Numbered from the stretch's first letter, positions 1 through 11,210 are shown. The stretch: DNA of 64,000 nucleotides from Heligmosomoides polygyrus polygyrus (GCA_947396885.1 OX377202.1:1240001-1304000), one strand, 5' to 3'. The notes: a model not told the origin generated them from the letters alone. Numbers and translations: made by a program.

Positions 1-786
1 AGTGTACAACTTCATAAGTCGACGGAAACAATAGGCTAAATACGCAACAACTAAAGAGAATGAAATGAATGACAGCGGACTGCTGCGTCGTGAGATCGAT
101 AGATCATGATTGGCGTCCCTTCGACTATCATAGAGCACAAACAGGTCAGCGGTCAATAAGCTAAGTCCCTACAGGCTTTCATGAAGAATTAACATAACTT
201 ATCATGTTCAGTTTGCACGGAAGCAAATAGCTTAATGTTGAGAGGAATAACACGACAGTGTTTGAAGAAAACCCGTTTTTCCGAGTCACTTAGCGAAGGG
301 AAGCGCTTTCCCAGTTGGGTGGGATCAGAATCAGTTGGGTGGGATGTGTGCTCTCGCTGAGATGGCATCGAACTGCGTATGTCCTGCCTCTCCAGACAGG
401 GCCTAGGTTATGCCCCCGCAGGTGTTAAGTCCACTGTCTTCAAATTTCATCAAACTTGTCTACGACCTCCTTCTTCCTCAAGCATGCAGACTCCAATCAA
501 CTTGACTTATTTTTTCTTTGAAGGGCTCAAAAAGAAACCAAAGAACATGAAGTTCTTACGTTAGTTCTTAATTAACCATGATTGCAAGAAACAACAAGCA
601 AATATACCTTCCTTGTGCTTTATACACAGGAATATAAAACTAAAGACGAAGTCGAATCAGTTCATTGGCAACGAAACGATATACAAACTTCGTAAAACGA
701 AACAGCACAGACAAATGCTGACAGCTGAAGTTGTTACGGAGATTGGCACCATAGTCTTTGGCAAACAACCAGTAGGAGCTTGTGGA
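1..786. other. No gene seen
   Basis: I see no exon, RNA gene or recognisable transposon. There is a short duplicated phrase (CAGTTGGGTGGGAT, twice near 313-345). The small open frames here lack splice or codon support. The right part would be 3' flank or 3' UTR of the exon at 787-889. Confidence 0.4.
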
Positions 787-889
787 TCAGAAGCCGTCGT
801 TGTGTTGGAATCCTCCACGATTTGTTGGACCTTCGGGAGTCCGTGCTACTTTTGGTCGAGCACCGAACACCGTCTTGTAGTCAAGCTGG
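787..889 (-). CDS. Gene A, alternative last exon (distal)
   Basis: On the minus strand an acceptor of the form TGTTTTTAG is followed by 103 nt that are open in one frame only, ending in TGA at 787-789. The frame needs two bases from the preceding exon. The 54-nt exon (5894-5947) and the coiled-coil exon (6989-7106) both supply two. It encodes 33 residues beginning QLDYKTVFGARPKV and ending HNDGF, basic then polar. The other two frames close quickly. It would replace the exon at 5656-5797 as the C-terminus. No canonical AATAAA was found close downstream, which weakens the call. Confidence 0.55.
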
Positions 890-928
890 CTAAAAACATT
901 GAGATGGGTACGGAATTAGTGAGCTGTT

Positions 929-942
929 TCGGGGGGGGGGGG
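929..942. repeat. Poly-G tract
   Basis: A run of about 12 G lies in intronic DNA. Similar homopolymer G/C runs occur near 1808 (C), 31210 (G) and 52500 (C), and at the ends of two mariners. Confidence 0.8.
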
Positions 943-1021
943 GCAGCAAACCGAACAACTGATTACAAATAACTAGCATTGGCTGATGGCCTTGGTGATG
1001 ACGCCTTTAAATGTGGCTCCT

Positions 1022-2215
1022 AGGGCCCGTTTATATTTCGACGCCGAGCGACGCGACATAAGGTTTACCATTTACTATTTTATTTAAGCCAATAACAAAA
1101 CAGCAAAATCAGCAAGCGAAAACATAACAATTCTACGATTGGCTATATAACAAGGAGAAGGAAGACAGGTTATATCGGAAATAAATCTGCTAGCTGGGAA
1201 GGTGGTCTCATTGATCGAGCGACACGATCCATTTAACCTTTAACCCTAGTTTATACTTACGCTGCCGCCGACTTCCGGCGCCGAGCGACGCGACGGCATC
1301 TATAGTGGCCAAATTGATCGATCGCGTCGCGCGGTCAATGTGGCCGCAATGCGTGTTTGTAGTTAGAAAGGGGAGCGTCAGCGATGCGCGGAGACCAACT
1401 TCTACGTACTACGTTCCGTGCGCCATAAAGGACGACGGAGGAGACGGTCCATGAGTCACTGAAGAACCAAAACAGAAAGGATTCGTTTGGCCGATTAGGG
1501 GAATGCATCTGGCTAATGTTAGTGGTGGGATTCCTGTGAGGAGCGACGAATCCTCTCTTAAAGCTGGGGTCGAAGTCGTCTGCTCAACTTACGGTTGAAA
1601 TTGGTGAGTGTGGTATTGAGTCGAGTTCCCTGAAATGCAAATGGCACTAAACGACTCATTATTTTGCAACATGTGCGGGATCAAAAGTCAAATTGCTGGA
1701 AGGTACTCATTGTCGAGAATCGCTCAGAATTCTCTCTCATATTGCCTTTTCGGGGTCATTGAATGGACACCGAAAACGGATGTCAGATTCGTGATCAGCA
1801 CCCTAAATACCCCCCCCCCCCGGAAGAAATTTGGCCAAAAAACCCTTTTCGACCTCTCATCGACCTCTGGAGTCCTGAAAGCACAATGGTTTCATAATTT
1901 TGCTACACCTTCTTTATTTTGTTAGCTGAGGAGCCAAAACAAAGAGGACATAGCAAAATGATTCATCTCGGCGGTGAATCTCTCACTCCACATCTAGTCT
2001 GCCGCAGCTGATCGCGCCGCGCCGCGTCCTCCCCTCCAGCGGCGCGATTCGCCGAATACCATACCTCGAAATTCCGTCAAATGTGGTGTTTTGAGGCGGC
2101 GGAGTATGAATGCGATGCGGCACCGCCGTGGTGGTGCAAGTATAAACTGAGGCTTAGCCACTATACTGCCATCACGTCGCTCGTAGTCGGAAGTATGAAC
2201 GGGGTATAAATGGAT
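1022..2215. repeat. Palindromic GACGCGAC-type MITE, long copy
   Basis: The left end (CCCGTTTATATTTCG then GAGCGACGCGAC) is mirrored at the right end (GTCGCT...GGAAGTATGAACGGGG) near 2190-2212. A second, inner pair of the same ends lies near 1247 and 2157, so one copy may sit inside another. It belongs with the copies at 2779-3121, 4838-4967 and 63523-63655. No transposase frame is visible between the ends. Confidence 0.55.
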
Positions 2216-2778
2216 GCTCTGGTATTCTACGGTTTTCTGCTTCCGGCACTGTCAGTAGGCGACTCCGCCGGGCGTTTTTGTTCCTCGAAAATTTTACGGT
2301 AGTCTGCTTGGAGTGCCAAGCAATTCTAATTAGTTTCAATGGCCGTCTTTGGGCTACAAACTGGAATGCCGTATCTAGCCACCGTGTCTTGTCTTTTCTT
2401 CCATTCAGGGGAAAGATTCATTAACGATACCGCCGGTATCATCTCACGGCGGATTCACCATATTGGCCTACGTAGTAAGTGATACAGAGAGATGCAGAGG
2501 TACAGAGATACAAACACGATAACCGACACACCGTTACCGGCCGGTAAGCTGTTAATGAGTCTGGCCCCAGGTTTCGCACATCCTACATTGAAGCTGGTAA
2601 ATCGATGCGTTACAGCTGAATCCCAGACAACATGGAAAATCGATCTTTATCCATACCAACCTCTAATAAATGCCTTTACCTCGACTTTCATATATGCAAG
2701 AGTATAAACTCGACGTGAAAGAGTAGAGTGAACGAGTTTATTAGAAGAAGCAACTCCAGAGATTAAAACAACTTAAAG

Positions 2779-3121
2779 GCTCCGTTTATACTTCCATCTT
2801 CGCGCGACGCGATGCAATGTATACAGGCCAAATTGATTGATCACGTCGCTCAGCATCGACGCCACCCGGCCGGAGTGAATCGCATGAACTCGCGCCCAAT
2901 CGCGCCGCTCAACGTCGGATCGCGTTTGGTTGCCGTTCCAGTTGTCCATTGCAGTGGACCCGGAAATGTGTGCACAATTACGTGTGTGCAAATACGCAAC
3001 GGTGCGTCGTCGCGTCGCGTCGCGTGACCGCGACGCAAGCTCTTCGGAGTGCTCATCTTCGTCCGAAACAACGCAACGTGTTCGAATTGCGTCGCCCGGC
3101 GATGGAAGTATAAACGGGGGC
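2779..3121. repeat. Palindromic GACGCGAC-type MITE, 343 bp
   Basis: Terminal inverted repeats of about 35 bp match: left CTCCGTTTATACTTCCATC then GCGCGACGCGA, right the reverse of CCCCCGTTTATACTTCCATC. The interior shares the AGGCCAAATTGATTGATCAC phrase with the other copies. The several open frames on both strands here come from the GC-rich palindromes and are not genes. Confidence 0.7.
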
Positions 3122-3950
3122 AAAGGCAAATTGTAGGTTGTGGACAGGCTGTGGAGGAAGCTGATTCTGTTCCTCTTGCAAGGACTTTTGTATGTGCGAT
3201 TTTCGCCCGTTTTTCATTCAAATTACTTGGCGGGAAAGCACTGTATTTGGCTGGCTATTAATTGGCTTTGCTTCAACATTGTGAGTCAACAGGTATAAAA
3301 ATAAAAAACAAACAATTGACAAGTGGCCTACTGCAGTTGTCAAAAGTGTGGAACAAAACGACGGTAGGACATTTTTATGTCCGTTTCTGTGTGTGTTAAT
3401 TATTGTCGGCAGGTTAGGATTTATTCGTTTTTTAAATAGTGACTAAAGGAAATATTCCTTATCACATTATACAGCACCTCGAATAAAAAATCGGTCCGCT
3501 AGTAAAAAATCAGAAAGAGCTTTATTAAAAATCATTCCTGGAAAAGGTCGTATCCATCGTCGACAAAAAACCAGCATGTAGAGGTGGCTAAGACTACTAA
3601 AGGGGCTAGATGACATTTGCAGCCTTTACGATCCATTTGGGGTGTTTGGTCGCGTAGCTTATGTACGCACTTGGTGTATAATTTATTCAACAAATACGAA
3701 GAACGGACGCAAGCCATTCGACATACGCCTTCTCCTGGTTCATAGCGGAAATCTGCGATTGCTTAATTAAGCTACATATCAGGGTTGGCATCCTGTGGTA
3801 TTGTAACAGAAGAGCCTGTGGAATGTTTTAGGGTGGTAAAAACGGCTTTTTGAAAAACCATCGACTCTCGTTATTGATCGGTACCCATGATCTAACACGT
3901 TGCACTTGTAGATCACTCCTGAAACTTCTCCATGATAGGTATGTACAGTG

Positions 3951-4710
3951 TTTTTCATCATGAAATTTGTCAATTTTTATGTCGTTGAAGTGAAAAGTGA
4001 AAAAGTGAAAAAGTAGCCATTTGCGCACTTATTCTCTCCGCTTAGGTTTGCAATTTTTTTGCACAGTTTTTTTATAGTACTTGGAAGTCAATGTTCTGCA
4101 CTACAAGAATATGTGTTGTTCCTATTTTCTCACTTGTCCTTTATTGATTTTTAGTCCATCAAATTGGGAATTCCGACTTTTCCGTCCGAAATTTTACCAA
4201 AACTCCGGTTCTGTGGTTTTGCTTGATGTTATATGTCGTTTGGAAGAGGATGTCTTGCTCAGTAAGAATTTGTGTCGCGTTTATTGGCTCATGCTGATTT
4301 CTGTCGAATATCAACAACTGGAGAAGAAGGAGTCGTTGGTGAAGACGATTTTTCTCTTTTTGGCATTTTGTTGATATTCAATAGAAACCAATAAACGCGG
4401 CACATATTCTTATAGAGCAAGACATTCTCTTTCGAATGACGTATAACATCAACCCAAAAAGCCCAACCGCAGAGCAGGAGCTGTCGGCAAAAATAACCAT
4501 CCTCCTTCGGACGTCCCAATTAGATGACCTAAAAATCAATAAAGGACAAATGAGCAAATAGCACTAACACATATTCTTGTAGCACAGAACATTGTTTTCC
4601 AAATGCTATAAAAAACTGCGCAAAAAATTCCAAACCTAAGCGGAGAGGACAATGCGCTTTTTCCCTTTTCACTGTACCGACCTAAAAATTGACAAATTTC
4701 ATGATGAAAA
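3951..4710. repeat. Foldback element, about 0.76 kb, arms about 350 bp
   Basis: The sequence from about 3951 to 4330 returns in inverted form from about 4365 to 4710. Outermost, TTTTCATCATGAAATTTGTC is mirrored by GACAAATTTCATGATGAAAA. Further in, CTCTCCGCTTAGGTTTG is mirrored by CAAACCTAAGCGGAGAG with small differences. The loop carries only a short AT-rich spacer. No coding sequence is supported. Confidence 0.75.
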
Positions 4711-4837
4711 AAGAAATGCAATACATGATCTGATAGAGCAAATCATCCTCTTTCTAAAGCTATATAGCGCTATGCAGGAGACAGGAGGCGGAATGCGCAG
4801 TGAATCGTTGAAAAAAAACTGCAAGGACTTATGGGAC

Positions 4838-4967
4838 AACCTAATATTTCCGACGCCGAGAGATGCGACAGTATGTAAAGTGGCCAAATTGATCGGATCG
4901 CGTCGCTCATTCAATATGGCCACTATATGTGGCGTCGCGTCGCTCGGTGTCGAAGTATAAACGGGGT
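4838..4967. repeat. Palindromic GACGCGAC-type MITE, about 130 bp
   Basis: This is almost one continuous palindrome. The left half runs through CCGACGCCGAGAGATGCGAC and GTGGCCAAATTGATCG. The right half runs through CAATATGGCCACTATATG, GTCGCGTCGCTCGGTGTCG and AAGTATAAACGGGGTC. It is a compact member of the family at 2779 and 63523. Confidence 0.75.
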
Positions 4968-5465
4968 CTAACACTGTCTCCGCGTCGCCGAAGCTGTCGC
5001 CAAAGTATGACATATACATAGGAACTACTTTCTCGAGAAGATATCTGTCAACGCGCCTCCTAAATTGAGCCAGTGCATCAGGGAGCGCATGATTTTTTTG
5101 AGCATCTTAAAGACTCATAGCCGGCCCTTTGGGTGAGAAAAGAAGCACGGATAGAGTTCTTCTCCTTGGAGAAATGGATTTTCCTCTGTCTACCTCTTGC
5201 GTTAGAATTTTGCAGCGTGTAGAACTCATCGTTGGTACGGCGACAGTGGAAACAGCGGAGTCGTCCGTGCAATGTATACGAATCGATTAATGTTTAGCGA
5301 TCGCCCAGCAGAAATCGATACGCATCCTTCGCCTGGGGTCCAGTCGCTGCTGCCGCTAGACTATGAACAGGGACTATTCCTGCCGCGGTTCTCACCGCAA
5401 CCGTTCGCTTGAGGAACGTGGCACCCACTACTCCCCAGTCGACCAATTCCTCCGATTACCTCAGT

Positions 5466-5471
5466 TTTATT
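5466..5471 (-). terminator. Polyadenylation signal AATAAA for gene A
   Basis: TTTATT on the plus strand reads AATAAA on the minus strand, about 185 nt beyond the TAG of the last exon at 5656-5797. Position and motif suit that transcript end. Confidence 0.4.
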
Positions 5472-5655
5472 CTGCTCATAGGCATAGCCTTTACCTCATT
5501 TAAAACCCTAGACCTCTAAAGCGCAGAAATTCTAGCTAAAGCGTTGGTGACAAACCTTTCGTCGCCTAATTCTCCTAGTCGTGCTTCAATCTCCTTATCC
5601 ATAGCAGTCGTCACCGTCGGAGCCACGTTTGAAATTGTCTCGTTGGACGGTATCT

Positions 5656-5797
5656 CTAGAACAGAAGACTCTCAAGAAGACGGAAAAGCATTGTGATCGC
5701 AGGAGGACAGCGGCGAAGCGTACTTTTTCGAAGCGGTGATCGCTTTGGTCTGGAGTCTCGACAGGATAAACTCTCACCCGAGCTGGCTCGTTCTTTC
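5656..5797 (-). CDS. Gene A, alternative last exon (proximal)
   Basis: A strong acceptor (CTCTGTTTCAG) is followed by 142 nt open in the required phase, where one base completes the AG left by the previous exon, to a TAG at 5656-5658. It encodes 46 residues starting KERASSGESLSC, rich in Ser, Arg and Lys, ending in a short hydrophobic stretch (MLFRLLESLLF). A second donor-like site (CGG|GTGAGAG) lies 20 nt into the exon. An AATAAA lies 185 nt downstream. I do not recognise the family. Confidence 0.6.
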
Positions 5798-5893
5798 CTG
5801 AAACAGAGGGAGAAATGGGGACGAACCGATAAGACAAATAAAGACACAGGAACGATGAAGCGTCAGAAGACTGCTCGATGGAGCTACGCCAAC

Positions 5894-5947
5894 CTCATGG
5901 ATGTTTGCGTCTTTCGAGCAGAAATATGTGGTCGATATAGACGTAGC
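5894..5947 (-). CDS. Gene A, 54-nt cassette-size exon
   Basis: The acceptor is GGTTGATTTCAG and the donor CATGAG|GTTGGC. The length is exactly 54 nt, so including or skipping it keeps the phase (two bases carried in, two carried out). In that phase it reads LRLYRPHISARKTQTSM, a basic peptide. Only 96 bp separate it from the next exon. The donor is weaker than its neighbours', so regulated inclusion is possible. A short AT-rich LINE-like tail lies just beyond it in the upstream intron. Confidence 0.5.
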
Positions 5948-5962
5948 CTGAAATCAACCACA

Positions 5963-6140
5963 TTTATTTATTTATTTATTTATTCATGAAATGATGAAAG
6001 CATTGGGTAATCTACTATGATTTATCGTAAAGAACGTGGGTCCTCCTCTTAATTTATTTGAATAACAAAGAAAAAAGACTGAATGCCAGGATAAAAATCA
6101 GGGCTGAATTAAACATTTCCTTAGAGTCTCCTCGACAAGA
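5963..6140 (-). repeat. LINE-like 3' tail remnant, (ATAAATAA)n
   Basis: On the minus strand, ATGAATAAATAAATAAA follows a non-coding stretch, like the 3' end of the CR1-like element at 24030. No reverse transcriptase frame remains. It lies in the intron between exons 5894-5947 and 6989-7106. Confidence 0.35.
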
Positions 6141-6149
6141 GTTGGACTT

Positions 6150-6800
6150 GTGAATGCTGACGGGGGCTTCGCCCTAGGAATCGATAGCAATCTATCGACG
6201 CTGCTTAGTTGTTACGAAGCACATCCAACAGCCTTCATAATCGCTCTATTCCCACCTCAGAAGGTAACAATTCCATGCAAAAATCGATATCATAAATCGA
6301 TATTTACTACTCAATCAGTCCCAGCTCAAAAAAGTTTTAACAAAAAATCAATAATGTCGAGCGATATGATATATTTATTGTAAAGTCCATCACCTAGCGG
6401 TCATGATAATTACGCAGCTCCCACAACAAAAACTGTTAACTATCAACTTTTGGTAAAAATCGATAACTTATTCATCGATAGGTATCGATCTCTTGCTGTG
6501 ATGACCGTCAACCAGAGTCACCGTATTCGCGCAGATATCACCTCAAGAGGTGAAATCTGGACAAAAACCGGTAACATCGATGCTGTGGATCCATCAGTTA
6601 AGATAGCCGCTTCATCCCCATCCACACGGGCAATATCGATTGGTATTGATTGGCTAACTGAGAACACTTGCCTGCTGTGAAGCCGACTGTCCAACAGCCA
6701 TCGAAGCAGCTCCGCTCCTTTCCCCAACTCAGACTATTAGCTCCACGAAGATGGATAAATTCGATATTCGGTATTGATTGATCGATCGATAATATTTAAT
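6150..6800. repeat. ATCGAT-rich repeat fragments
   Basis: The phrases AAAAATCGATA, TCATCGATAGGTATCGATC and related ones recur, as in the satellite at 27.6-29.6 kb. No open frame here has exon signals. Confidence 0.45.
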
Positions 6801-6988
6801 AGTTGTGAAATATTTAATAAATCCATCTAGCATATGCTGTGTTGCATTCGCGTCTTTTAATGCAAATCTGTTGATGGAATTTTATTCCCCAAGTGGAAGC
6901 AAGTTCAACGGCCACTAATTTTGCGCGGACGTAGTGACGGACTCTGCTCCGAGCAAACCTGTGTCTTAACTTGTTCAGGTAAAGTCAC

Positions 6989-7106
6989 CTCTCTCGCTCC
7001 TTGGCCTCAGCCGCTTCCCGCTCGGCTTGCTCGCGTTGCAGCCGCTTCTCTTCAAGATCTTTGGCTTTTCGCAGCTCTTCCTGACTCTTTCGGTATTCGA
7101 GAGCTC
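6989..7106 (-). CDS. Gene A, coiled-coil exon
   Basis: The acceptor is TTCACTTCCAG, the donor GAGAG|GTGACT, and the length 118 nt. Taking the G left by the preceding exon, the frame reads ALEYRKSQEELRKAKDLE and continues with repeated Glu, Lys, Arg and Ala for 38 residues. This is a highly charged single-helix or coiled-coil segment. Synonymous choices and GC content stand out from the AT-rich intron on either side. Two bases (AG) pass to the next exon. The charge pattern suggests a scaffold or cytoskeletal partner, which is inference only. Confidence 0.7.
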
Positions 7107-7305
7107 CTGGAAGTGAACAGCTGAGTGTAGTCAATTCTGATACTACAAAACTACTGCACTACAGGATATTCTTTGCAAATCGAACTGGTTTTACGTAGGT
7201 TTCCAGTTTTCAAACACAAAGGCTGCTCTGGCTATTCAAATAGTGCCAGACTACTCTGGATAAGGGGCAGTCCCCCCAAAGTTTCCCTTAAAAGAATGAA
7301 CTTAC

Positions 7306-7415
7306 CCTCAGTCAGTCCCACAGGCAGCAGCAGCGGTCTCCGCCGTTCGGTTTCGATCACAAACGTGTGCTGTGAGGTGGCTGTGCCCAGTCGAGGCTCA
7401 CTGCTTCGCCCTCGC
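7306..7415 (-). CDS. Gene A, internal exon
   Basis: The acceptor is GTGGTATTCCAG and the donor ACTGAGG|GTAAGT, close to consensus. The exon is 110 nt. One base completes the codon begun in the exon at 7593-7672, then 36 codons follow (RGRSSEPRLG, later FVIETERRRPLLLPVG), and one G is passed on. The other forward frame hits a stop at its sixth codon, so the phase is forced by its neighbours. I know no domain match. Confidence 0.7.
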
Positions 7416-7592
7416 CTGGAATACCACGAAATTACCAAAAATCATAGTTAATCGGGAAATACCCCTTACATAGCTTAAACGACGCGAAATATCGTAGACC
7501 TTGACCTCCTTTGAATTATCAAATGACAAGGATACAGAGGATCTTCAAGCGAAAAATTCAAGAAAAGAGCAATGTGGATGAACGAAGCTCAC

Positions 7593-7672
7593 TTCGGATC
7601 GTGGGTTGTTTTGACGATCTTGTGGTTTCGCAGCACCTGTCCCGGGACCGTTGGTTGAACATCAGGCGACAG
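7593..7672 (-). CDS. Gene A, internal exon
   Basis: The acceptor is GTGAATTTCAG and the donor CCGAA|GTGAGC, giving 80 nt. It starts in phase 0 and reads LSPDVQPTVPGQVLRNHK for most of its 26 codons, leaving AA for the next exon. It lies only 177 bp upstream of the next exon, in a cluster of three short introns, as in typical nematode gene bodies. The opposite-strand open frame across it has no splice support. Confidence 0.7.
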
Positions 7673-8004
7673 CTGAAATTCACTGCAGAATTTCTATCTG
7701 CATCATACCGCAACCAAATTTATTTATGCATTTATTTGACGTGCACCAAAAGTGCGTTTGAACAAAACAAAATAAAAATAACCGTAAAACGGAGTAGCTA
7801 TAAAATATATCGTTTTCATGTCGAACTGGAGACTATTCAAATCAAATTCGACACTTTTCACGTCAAATTGGACACGTCTAACCCTGGCCTATGAACTTTG
7901 AAATCAAAGTGAACGTCTTCCAGATCGAAACGGCTTCTTACAGATTAAACTACAGACTCTCCAAGATGGTTGGAATAATTTTTTGTTCAAGAAAAATTTA
8001 GAAT

Positions 8005-8046
8005 AACTTTATTTATTTATTTATTTATGCTCTTACATCTTTATTT
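8005..8046 (-). repeat. 3' tail of the minus-strand RTE
   Basis: On the minus strand GATGTAAGAG(T/C)ATAAATAAA occurs twice, then runs into (TAAA)n. RTE elements usually end in short repeated units. This tail belongs to the element continuing at 9092-10205. The insertion at 8060-9078 separates the two. Confidence 0.6.
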
Positions 8047-8059
8047 ATACTCTTACATC

Positions 8060-9078
8060 TTGGTCGTGGATTCACGACCAAGATCTCACCATTCTACAAT
8101 GACGACGTCATGGACGTGAAGAGAGGGGTTCGGCAAGGGGATACCATATCCCCGAAGCTCTTCAGCGCCACTCTCGAAAATGTCATGCGCGAACTACAAT
8201 GGGAAGACATGGGAGTGAAGGTCGACGGCCGGCAACTACATCATCTTCGCTTCGCTGACGACATCGTGCTCATAACACCGAGCATCAGCCAGGCGGAGCG
8301 AATGCTGGCCGACTTCGATCGTGTATGTGGGAACGTTGGACTGCAGCTGAATCTTACGAAGAGGATGTTCATGAGGAACGGACAAGTTTCTGATGCCCCA
8401 TTCTCGCTCAACGGAACGAACATCTCCGAATGCTCCAGCTATGTATATCTGGGTCGCGAAGTCAACATGATCAACGACCTAGCACCAGAGCTGAGCAGGA
8501 GGAAAAGAGCGGCTTGGTGAGCTTTCAAGAGCGTCGAAGAAGTCGCGAAGAAGACGAAGAACGTTCGACTCCGTGCCCAGCTATTCGACTCCACTGTTCT
8601 TCCTGCCCTAACATACGCCTCAGAGACCTGGGCTATACGAAAGCAGGATGAACACGCGATCAGCGTCGCGCAGCGGGGAATCGAGAGGACGATGCTCGGA
8701 GTGGCACGACTCACGCAAGTAAGAAGGCCTCCGGAGTTTCGAGCTTCGCCGACGTTCGAAGATCAGAGACGCTGTCGCGTGGGCCAAGTTGTCGAAAATT
8801 AGGTGGGCCGGCCACGTAATGCGCTTCGCAGACACCCGCTGGACGCAAGCCATCACCGACTGGATTCCGCGGGATGTCAAAAGAACACCAGGACGCCCAC
8901 TAACGAGTTGGTCGGACTTCTTCGTTAAAGCCCTGAACGACCGTTATGACGCTCTTCGTGTCCGTCGAGCGAGGAGGATCCATTGGATCACTCTGGCACG
9001 CGACAGAGACGAATGGAGACGCTGCTGGCACCCACTCGAGCAATTCGATGATCAACGGGACGACAGGTGATACAGGTG
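8060..9078 (+). mobile_element. RTE-type LINE, 5'-truncated, inserted in another RTE
   Basis: The 3' half of an RTE polyprotein is visible: KRGVRQGDTISPK, the RT box FADDIVLI (from about 8240), YVYLGREVN, then the C-terminal region ([31 protein letters not shown]). Stops and frame changes near 8520 and 8800 break it. The 3' end carries ACAGGTGATACAGGTGAT. A 13-bp target-site duplication, ATACTCTTACATC, lies at 8047-8059 and 9079-9091. The elements at 58972 and 46915 are of the same subfamily. Not functional. Confidence 0.85.
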
Positions 9079-9091
9079 ATACTCTTACATC

Positions 9092-10205
9092 GCAACGACA
9101 CAAAGATACGCGAGTCTTTCTTGCGAAGATGTCAGCAGATTTCTTTGTTGCATCATTCACCATCGATTTCCTGTCGATCATATATCTTTTGCCTTTCGTC
9201 CTCGATATCGTGCAATATCGTCGAGCCATCGTGTCCTCGGTCTCCCCGTACTTTTTTCCAGACGGCAGCCACTTTGTCGCTTCTCGAGCCCAGGAGGTGC
9301 ACGTGTTCAGTGACAATTTATGGGCGTGTATCCATTTACGCCTCATCGCGGATATTATCCAGTCCTTCAAGCCAGATCTTCTTATCACTTTCGCTTTTAT
9401 TTTGTCAGCCAGGCGAATACCGAATATAGCGCGCTCTAGACGACGCTGAGCTGACTGCAAACTGATGGCCATTTCTTTCGTCCAGGCCCATGACTCGCAG
9501 CCGTATATTACCGCTGGAAGGATGCAAGTGTTGATGAGCTTTCTTTTAAGAGAAATCGCCACAGTACTTGAGCATAGGAACTTTCTACGTTTGCAGAATA
9601 TTGCACGGCCAGTTTGTATGTGTCACCGAACATCTTTCAATTGATTTCTTGGTGTTGTAATCAATTGGCCGAGATAAACATATTCATTGACGCGCTGTAT
9701 TGTGTCGCCATTCAATTTCACTCGTTCTTCACTGTTGACCGCAGAGTGGCTGCAGCTCGAAATTTGCGTCCATTTGGGCTTCTTTAAATTTATACTCAGT
9801 CCCACTTTTTGTGATTCCATCATCAAGTCGGCACCCGTCGTTTGTAGTTCCTCACTGGAGCGCGCTAGCAGAACTATATCGTCGGCATAAGCCATGTAGG
9901 ATAGAAGCTTGCCATTTACTTGAATACCTCTGTTAGAAAAGTTGACATTATTCAGTGCATATTGGAGAGTAAGTACGAATAGGAGTGGGGAAAGCGTGTC
10001 ATCTTGACGAACTCCGCGTCGTATATCCATTTTCGCCAGACGATCTCCTACTTTTATCATCGCACTTCCATTGGCATAAAGCAGTTGAATTACCTTGATG
10101 ATATTGTTATCAATACCGAAGGATTGAAGAGCACACCAAATTGCCGGGAATTCTACACTGTCGAAAGCTTTTTTGAAGTCGATGAGCATAACACAAGCTG
10201 TCTTT
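9092..10205 (-). mobile_element. RTE-type LINE, 5'-truncated, RT domain
   Basis: Two open frames on the minus strand carry an RTE reverse transcriptase. The first (from about 10189) has MLIDFKKAFDSVEF, GVRQDDTLSPLLF (usual GVRQGDTLSP, one G changed to D) and MAYADDIVLLA with the catalytic Asp pair. The second (9562 to about 9100) has the C-terminal region (PAVIYGCESWAW, AQRRLERAIFGI). A frame change near 9600 separates them. No endonuclease domain is present. The 3' tail lies at 8005-8046, beyond the later insertion. Confidence 0.85.
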
Positions 10206-11210
10206 ATGTCTTCAGCTGCTCGAATGAGTGCAATAATTATATAAAATTTTTATTTCTTCGGAAGAAATAATAAAATACAATTTAAAGTGCAACAAAGCAT
10301 GAATCATATACATCATGTACTGCACTAGAAGACGAGATCGCATCATGCACTCGAAAAGCTGGTCGCGATTTTTGTTTGCTTGATATTGTAAATGCTGCTT
10401 ACATAATGCATCAAAATGAGGATATATGTGTTTTTGTTACAACTGTCCACGCGGCATCGTTTGTAAGAGTGAAACTCCATAAAAGAATCGAAATTTTGCT
10501 ATCGATCGAATAAAAATCGTGACCTCTTGGACGAGGGCATGGCGCAATCCCTTTCTGGTACCAAAAAATTGCCGTCTTCCTGTTCTTTAAAACAAGCTAT
10601 GAACCTTTATTTTCCCACAAAAAAATGAGGATTTTCTAAAATTTCAAGCTAAGTGTTCACTTATTGGGTATGTGAACGCTTTGCTCGAAGTTGTCTAAAC
10701 TCGAAGAGCTCATATCAAAATTTCTTCCGATTTAATGTCAGCAAGTTCATTTTGATTTGGAACAGTTAGATTTCATGTCAAACACTCTTAAGCTAGCCCA
10801 GAAGAGTGTTCAATTTGACGTGAAAATGCTAAATATTCTTTGCGGCATTAGTAACAACACTAGGAAAGCCCCAAGAAGATCGTGGGACATCACTATGAAG
10901 AAATTACTGTAAGAACTCTGTCTCTCCTAGGTATTCGGAGTTCCAGTTCAAAGTACTATAGCAAATATTAAAGTATGACGGAATACCATTACCAAACTGG
11001 ACAACCAGCAAGAGAAAATGGCTAAAAAACCCAAAAAGCGCTGCGTATACGTAACGCGCTCTACAAGGGCTACCTATCCCTGCTTTTATTTCCGATTTCT
11101 TCTAAAAAATGAAAAATAGGGGCAGCAGCGAGCTTAAGGGCCTTTCAAAATGAATGTGGACTCCATGTGACTCTATCGATGAAGAGTCGTTTAAGGTTGC
11201 GAAGTGGTAC

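Larger units (their letters stand above)
7805..10835. repeat. Foldback family FB, copy split by two LINEs
   Basis: The left arm runs from about 7805 (TCGTTTTCATGTCGAACTGG) to about 8005. It resumes near 10205 (GCTGCTCGAATGAGTG) and reaches the GAGATCGCATCATGCACTCG end-core near 10343. The right arm, inverted, runs from about 10505 to 10835 (AGAAGAGTGTTCAATTTGAC). In intact copies the phrases on either side of the gap are adjacent, so the sequence between is inserted. The family also occurs at 22200, 22955, 23740, 50325 and 52535. Confidence 0.65.

Noticed and set aside
2773..3261. Six overlapping frames around 3 kb
   Set aside because: They lie in a palindromic GC-rich MITE; mirrored open frames on both strands are a product of the inverted repeats.
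5215..5272. Plus-strand acceptor TTTTGCAG followed by a short open frame (RVELIVGTATVETAE)
   Set aside because: Only about 20 codons, an unclear donor and no partner exon.
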